Assembly (NCBI GenBank): GCA_038211015.1
Contig: JBBQVZ010000071.1
Coordinates: 1 to 17,653 of the forward strand
DNA: 17,653 bases
Origin: JBBQVZ01 sp038211015
GTDB lineage: Bacteria > Actinomycetota > UBA4738 > HRBIN12
Reading direction: 5' to 3'
Below, one piece after another: positions 15,657 to 17,653 of the stretch. The position numbers and the translations under genes were made by a program. Positions within the stretch are counted from its first letter, which is position 1, and the number at the start of each line of letters is the position of its first letter. The notes beneath the pieces are model-generated. The model was not told where the DNA came from. It ran no database searches and worked only from the letters and a program-made list of their open reading frames with translations.

Positions 15657-16349
15657 GTGGGAGTCAAGGCAGAGGTCGGATCCGCAACACCTCGCCCTCG
15701 GCCGCGAGCCTCCGCGAACGGGAGCACCCGCGACCAGATCCTCACCGTCGCGTCGAACCTTTTCGCGATCCACGGGTACTACGGAACGACTACGCGGGAG
15801 ATCGCGCAGGCGGTGGGCGTCCGGCAACCCTCCCTCTTCCATCATTTCGACTCCAAAGCAGCGATCATGGAAGCACTGTTGGAGCACGACCTGGCGCGCT
15901 CCGTCCCCGCCCGGGAGCGAATCGCGCGCTCCGACGAGCCGGCCGCGATCCGCCTGTACGTGTACCTCTATGAAGAGGTCACCCACATCGCCGGCTCGCG
16001 TTACAACCTCGCGGGCGTCTACACGGAAGAGGTGCGGGCCAGTCCCGAATTCGAGCCTTGGCATCGCCGGCGCCGGCGTCTCCATCGCGCTATCGAGCGC
16101 ATCCTTCAAGATGGGAAGGACTCGGGAGAGTTCATCGAGTTCGAGCCCTACTTCGTCCGTGAGGCGATCCTGGGCATCTTGGGTCGCACGCTCACCCGTT
16201 ACAGCGGAGGTCAGGCAACGTTCGATCCGTCGTTACCGGATCAGGTCGCGGGGCTGGTGCTTAGGTCCATCCTGACCGACGCCGCGCGCCTCGAGCCGGT
16301 CCGGTCGGCTGCACACGCTCGCGAGTCGCCGGTGCATCCGAAGTCGTGA
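15657..16349 (+). CDS. TetR-family transcriptional regulator
   Basis: The protein has 230 residues. Residues 24-70 form the TetR DNA-binding domain: STRDQILTVASNLFAIHGYYG, then TTREIAQAVGVRQPSLFHHF with the recognition helix QPSLFHHF and the SKAAIMEALL lead into the ligand domain. The rest (about 75-210) is all-helical and should bind an inducer; it ends in a short basic tail. I start at GTG 15657-15659; an in-frame TTG at 15621 would overlap the likely -35 box and longer frames run into the opposite gene. It is divergent from the 12-gene operon, with a perfect inverted repeat in the gap, so it probably represses both directions until the sugar conjugate or a phosphorylated intermediate appears. 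It overlaps the oxidoreductase gene by GTGA. Confidence 0.92.
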   Translation: MGVKAEVGSATPRPRPRASANGSTRDQILTVASNLFAIHGYYGTTTREIAQAVGVRQPSLFHHFDSKAAIMEALLEHDLARSVPARERIARSDEPAAIRLYVYLYEEVTHIAGSRYNLAGVYTEEVRASPEFEPWHRRRRRLHRAIERILQDGKDSGEFIEFEPYFVREAILGILGRTLTRYSGGQATFDPSLPDQVAGLVLRSILTDAARLEPVRSAAHARESPVHPKS

Positions 16350-17386
16350 CGGCGACGGATCCGGCGCCGCGGCGCTCCGCCTTCATCGGCTGTGGGCCGC
16401 GCGCCGAGGAGCACGCTGCCGCCTACGCCGATATCACGCGAGGACGGGTGGTGGCGGCTTGCGCCAGGACGCGCGAGCACGCCGAGCGGTTCTGCCGGAC
16501 GTTCGGCATCGAACGGAGCTACGACGACGCCGACGCCATGCTGGAGACGGAACGGCCAGACGTGCTGCACATCGTGACGGATCCCGGCCAGCGAGTGGCG
16601 CTCATGACGCTCGCCGCCGATCACGAGGTGCCCGTCGTCATCGTCGAGAAGCCGATCGCGTTGGAGGGAGAGGATCGATCTCGGATCGCTGATCTCGCCG
16701 GACGCACGGCAACCAGATTCGTGGTCAACACACAGCTCCGCTTCCACCCGCGATTGCTAGCGCTCCGGGACGACGTGACGGAAGGGCATATCGGCGAGAT
16801 CCGGTTCATCGACGCGTCCGCTGGTTCGACGATCCTGGACCAAGGGGTACATCTGCTGGATCTCGCGCACTGGTTCACGGATCACGCCGCGCCGCGCCGC
16901 GTCATCGCACAGGTCGCTGGTGGTTCGGCGTTGGACTCGGATCAACCGTGTCCCGACATCGCGGCCATGACGGTCGAGTTCGAGGGCGACGTTCGCGCAC
17001 AGCTTGTCGTTGGCGACGTCGCTCCCGTGGTGAGGCCGAGCCAGCCCTTCCACATGCAGAAGCGCATCACGGTGTACGGCGCGACGGGATACGTGGGCTG
17101 GACGATGTTCGGCTGGGAGCGGCTGACTGAGGAGGGCGGGTACAGGTCCGGTCGCCATGAGTATGTGCGGGAGGACGAGCGAGGACAGGCCGCACTAACT
17201 GCCTCGGCGCTCGCGCTCGTCGATGGTGGCAACGAGCCACACCCCACGAATCTGTGGCGATCGCTCGATCAGTTCGACGTCGTCCTGGCGGGATACGTGA
17301 GCGCATTGGAGCATCGTCCTGTCAACCTGCCGTTCCAACCGCCGGACCAACTGCTCGCGTTGCTGCGACGAGGCATCGAGCCGTGA
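16346..17386 (+). CDS. Gfo/Idh/MocA-family NAD(P)-dependent oxidoreductase
   Basis: The protein has 346 residues. The N-terminal Rossmann start is FIGCGPRAEEHAAAY (13-27). EKP (101-103) carries the family's catalytic Lys. DQGVHLLDLAHWF (165-177) contributes the Asp/His pair at the active site. The C-terminal half is the open beta-sheet domain (RFHPRLLALRDD through VPFQPP-type end). Relatives oxidise or reduce sugars, inositols and amino-sugar derivatives. No signal peptide is present, so it acts in the cytosol. It starts at GTG 16346-16348, overlapping the TetR stop as GTGA, so regulator and enzyme are co-translated. It may oxidise a product of the divergent operon or make the inducer; which is not visible. 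Confidence 0.92.
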   Translation: MTATDPAPRRSAFIGCGPRAEEHAAAYADITRGRVVAACARTREHAERFCRTFGIERSYDDADAMLETERPDVLHIVTDPGQRVALMTLAADHEVPVVIVEKPIALEGEDRSRIADLAGRTATRFVVNTQLRFHPRLLALRDDVTEGHIGEIRFIDASAGSTILDQGVHLLDLAHWFTDHAAPRRVIAQVAGGSALDSDQPCPDIAAMTVEFEGDVRAQLVVGDVAPVVRPSQPFHMQKRITVYGATGYVGWTMFGWERLTEEGGYRSGRHEYVREDERGQAALTASALALVDGGNEPHPTNLWRSLDQFDVVLAGYVSALEHRPVNLPFQPPDQLLALLRRGIEP

Positions 17387-17394
17387 GGGTTCCG

Positions 17395-17418
17395 TAGCTG
17401 CCCGCCGGCGGCCGGCTA
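17395..17418 (+). terminator. 24-bp GC-rich palindrome after the oxidoreductase gene
   Basis: The segment runs from TAGC to GCTA with 12-base arms and two mismatched pairs, centred on CCGCC/GGCGG, eight bases after the stop codon. It could fold into a strong stem, but no T-run follows, so a factor-independent terminator is only possible. It could also be a protein-binding dyad. Confidence 0.3.
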
Positions 17419-17517
17419 GTGGTTGATATCGAGGCGGCGAGGAGCCAACGATGTTTTTGAACTGCGGCCTCACGCTGCGCCAACCCGCGACGAGGGCAAC
17501 GCGGTCACGCATCTAGT

Positions 17518-17538
17518 TGTAGTTCCCCAACACGTTGT
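17518..17538 (+). repeat. Left terminal inverted repeat of the right IS481-like element
   Basis: The repeat begins TGTAGTTCCCC and ends ACACGTTGT. It matches the complement of the repeat at 120-140 at 17 of 21 positions by hand count. CTAG (17513-17516) lies directly to its left, the target preference known for IS481. Confidence 0.7.
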
Positions 17539-17547
17539 TCACGAAGT

Positions 17548-17596
17548 GAGAGCCTCCCTGCTCGACAGGGTCTAATCCGCGAGCAAGGAGGCTCTC
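17548..17596 (+). promoter_or_regulatory. Hairpin occluding the transposase ribosome binding site
   Basis: GAGAGCCTCC (17548-17557) is the exact complement of GGAGGCTCTC (17587-17596). Inside it, TGCTCG (17559-17564) pairs with CGAGCA (17580-17585), separated from the outer stem by a single mismatched pair, leaving a 15-base loop. The right arm contains the SD AAGGAGG and ends at the base before GTG 17597. Folding in a read-through transcript would hide the SD, a known way for IS elements to avoid activation by outside promoters. Confidence 0.65.
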
Positions 17597-17653
17597 GTGT
17601 CTCATCCTAGGGCGAAGCTCACCGTGCAAGGCCGTCAGCTCCTCGTCGAGCGT
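17597..17653 (+). CDS. IS481-family transposase, N-terminal fragment (runs off window)
   Basis: GTG at 17597-17599 opens a frame of 19 codons to the window end: VSHPRAKLTVQGRQLLVER. This matches the usual N-terminus of IS481-family transposases (MSHxxAxLTPxGRLLLVxRV), the start of their helix-turn-helix. AAGGAGG (17585-17591) lies five bases upstream and confirms the start, but it is buried in a 16-pair stem. The terminal repeat lies 58 bases upstream. Orientation is the same as that of the fragment at the left edge. Only the first residues are visible, so integrity cannot be judged. Confidence 0.8.
   Translation, partial: MSHPRAKLTVQGRQLLVER

Noticed and set aside
1..17653. Circular molecule with a single IS481 copy split at the window ends
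   Set aside because: The bases flanking the two terminal repeats differ, whereas a single insertion should show the same target duplication; this is not excluded if the duplication has diverged.
1..17653. tRNA or rRNA genes, CRISPR arrays, replication origin, toxin-antitoxin or defence systems
   Set aside because: I saw no cloverleaf or rRNA signature, no regularly spaced repeats and no characteristic protein motifs.

Overview
The window is GC-rich bacterial DNA. Tightly packed genes, many GTG starts, strong AAGGAG-type ribosome binding sites, Ser/Thr/Gly-rich lipoprotein linkers and a probable leaderless regulator suggest an actinomycete-like soil or sediment bacterium. A Chloroflexota lineage cannot be excluded from sequence alone. 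The window starts inside the 3' end of one IS481-family transposase and stops inside the 5' end of another in the same orientation, so the whole interior lies between two directly oriented IS ends.

Layout. (1) 1-140: end of an IS481-type element. (2) 213-1919: two leftward genes, a lipoprotein beta-propeller and a small helix-turn-helix protein, with a palindrome-bearing spacer between them. (3) 1920-3143: gene-poor DNA holding a decayed aldehyde dehydrogenase C-terminus with two frameshifts. (4) 3144-15586: twelve leftward genes, each overlapping the next or separated by at most 48 bases, which look like one transcription unit. In transcription order these are: an oligopeptide-type ABC transporter (binding lipoprotein, fused double ATPase, two permeases), two tandem GNAT-like paralogues, a double-SIS sugar-phosphate enzyme, a PfkB sugar kinase, a second double-SIS enzyme, an unrecognised (alpha/alpha)-type protein, a KdsD/GutQ-like SIS isomerase without CBS domains, and an EamA/DMT transporter. 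(5) 15604-17386: a divergent TetR regulator overlapping a Gfo/Idh/MocA oxidoreductase by four bases. A perfect 16-bp inverted repeat lies in the divergent gap. (6) 17387-17653: a palindrome, then the terminal repeat, an SD-occluding hairpin and the start of the second IS481-type transposase.

The large operon with its divergent regulator reads as an inducible uptake and catabolism locus. A conjugated sugar would enter through the peptide-type ABC system, be phosphorylated by the PfkB kinase and be cleaved or isomerised by SIS enzymes. The kinase plus SIS-deglycase logic resembles the frl/fra/gfr operons for Amadori (fructosamine) compounds. However, the transporter class, three SIS proteins, GNAT pair and unknown enzyme do not match any described operon I can name. 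The substrate is inference. The gene order, overlaps and motifs are read directly from the sequence.
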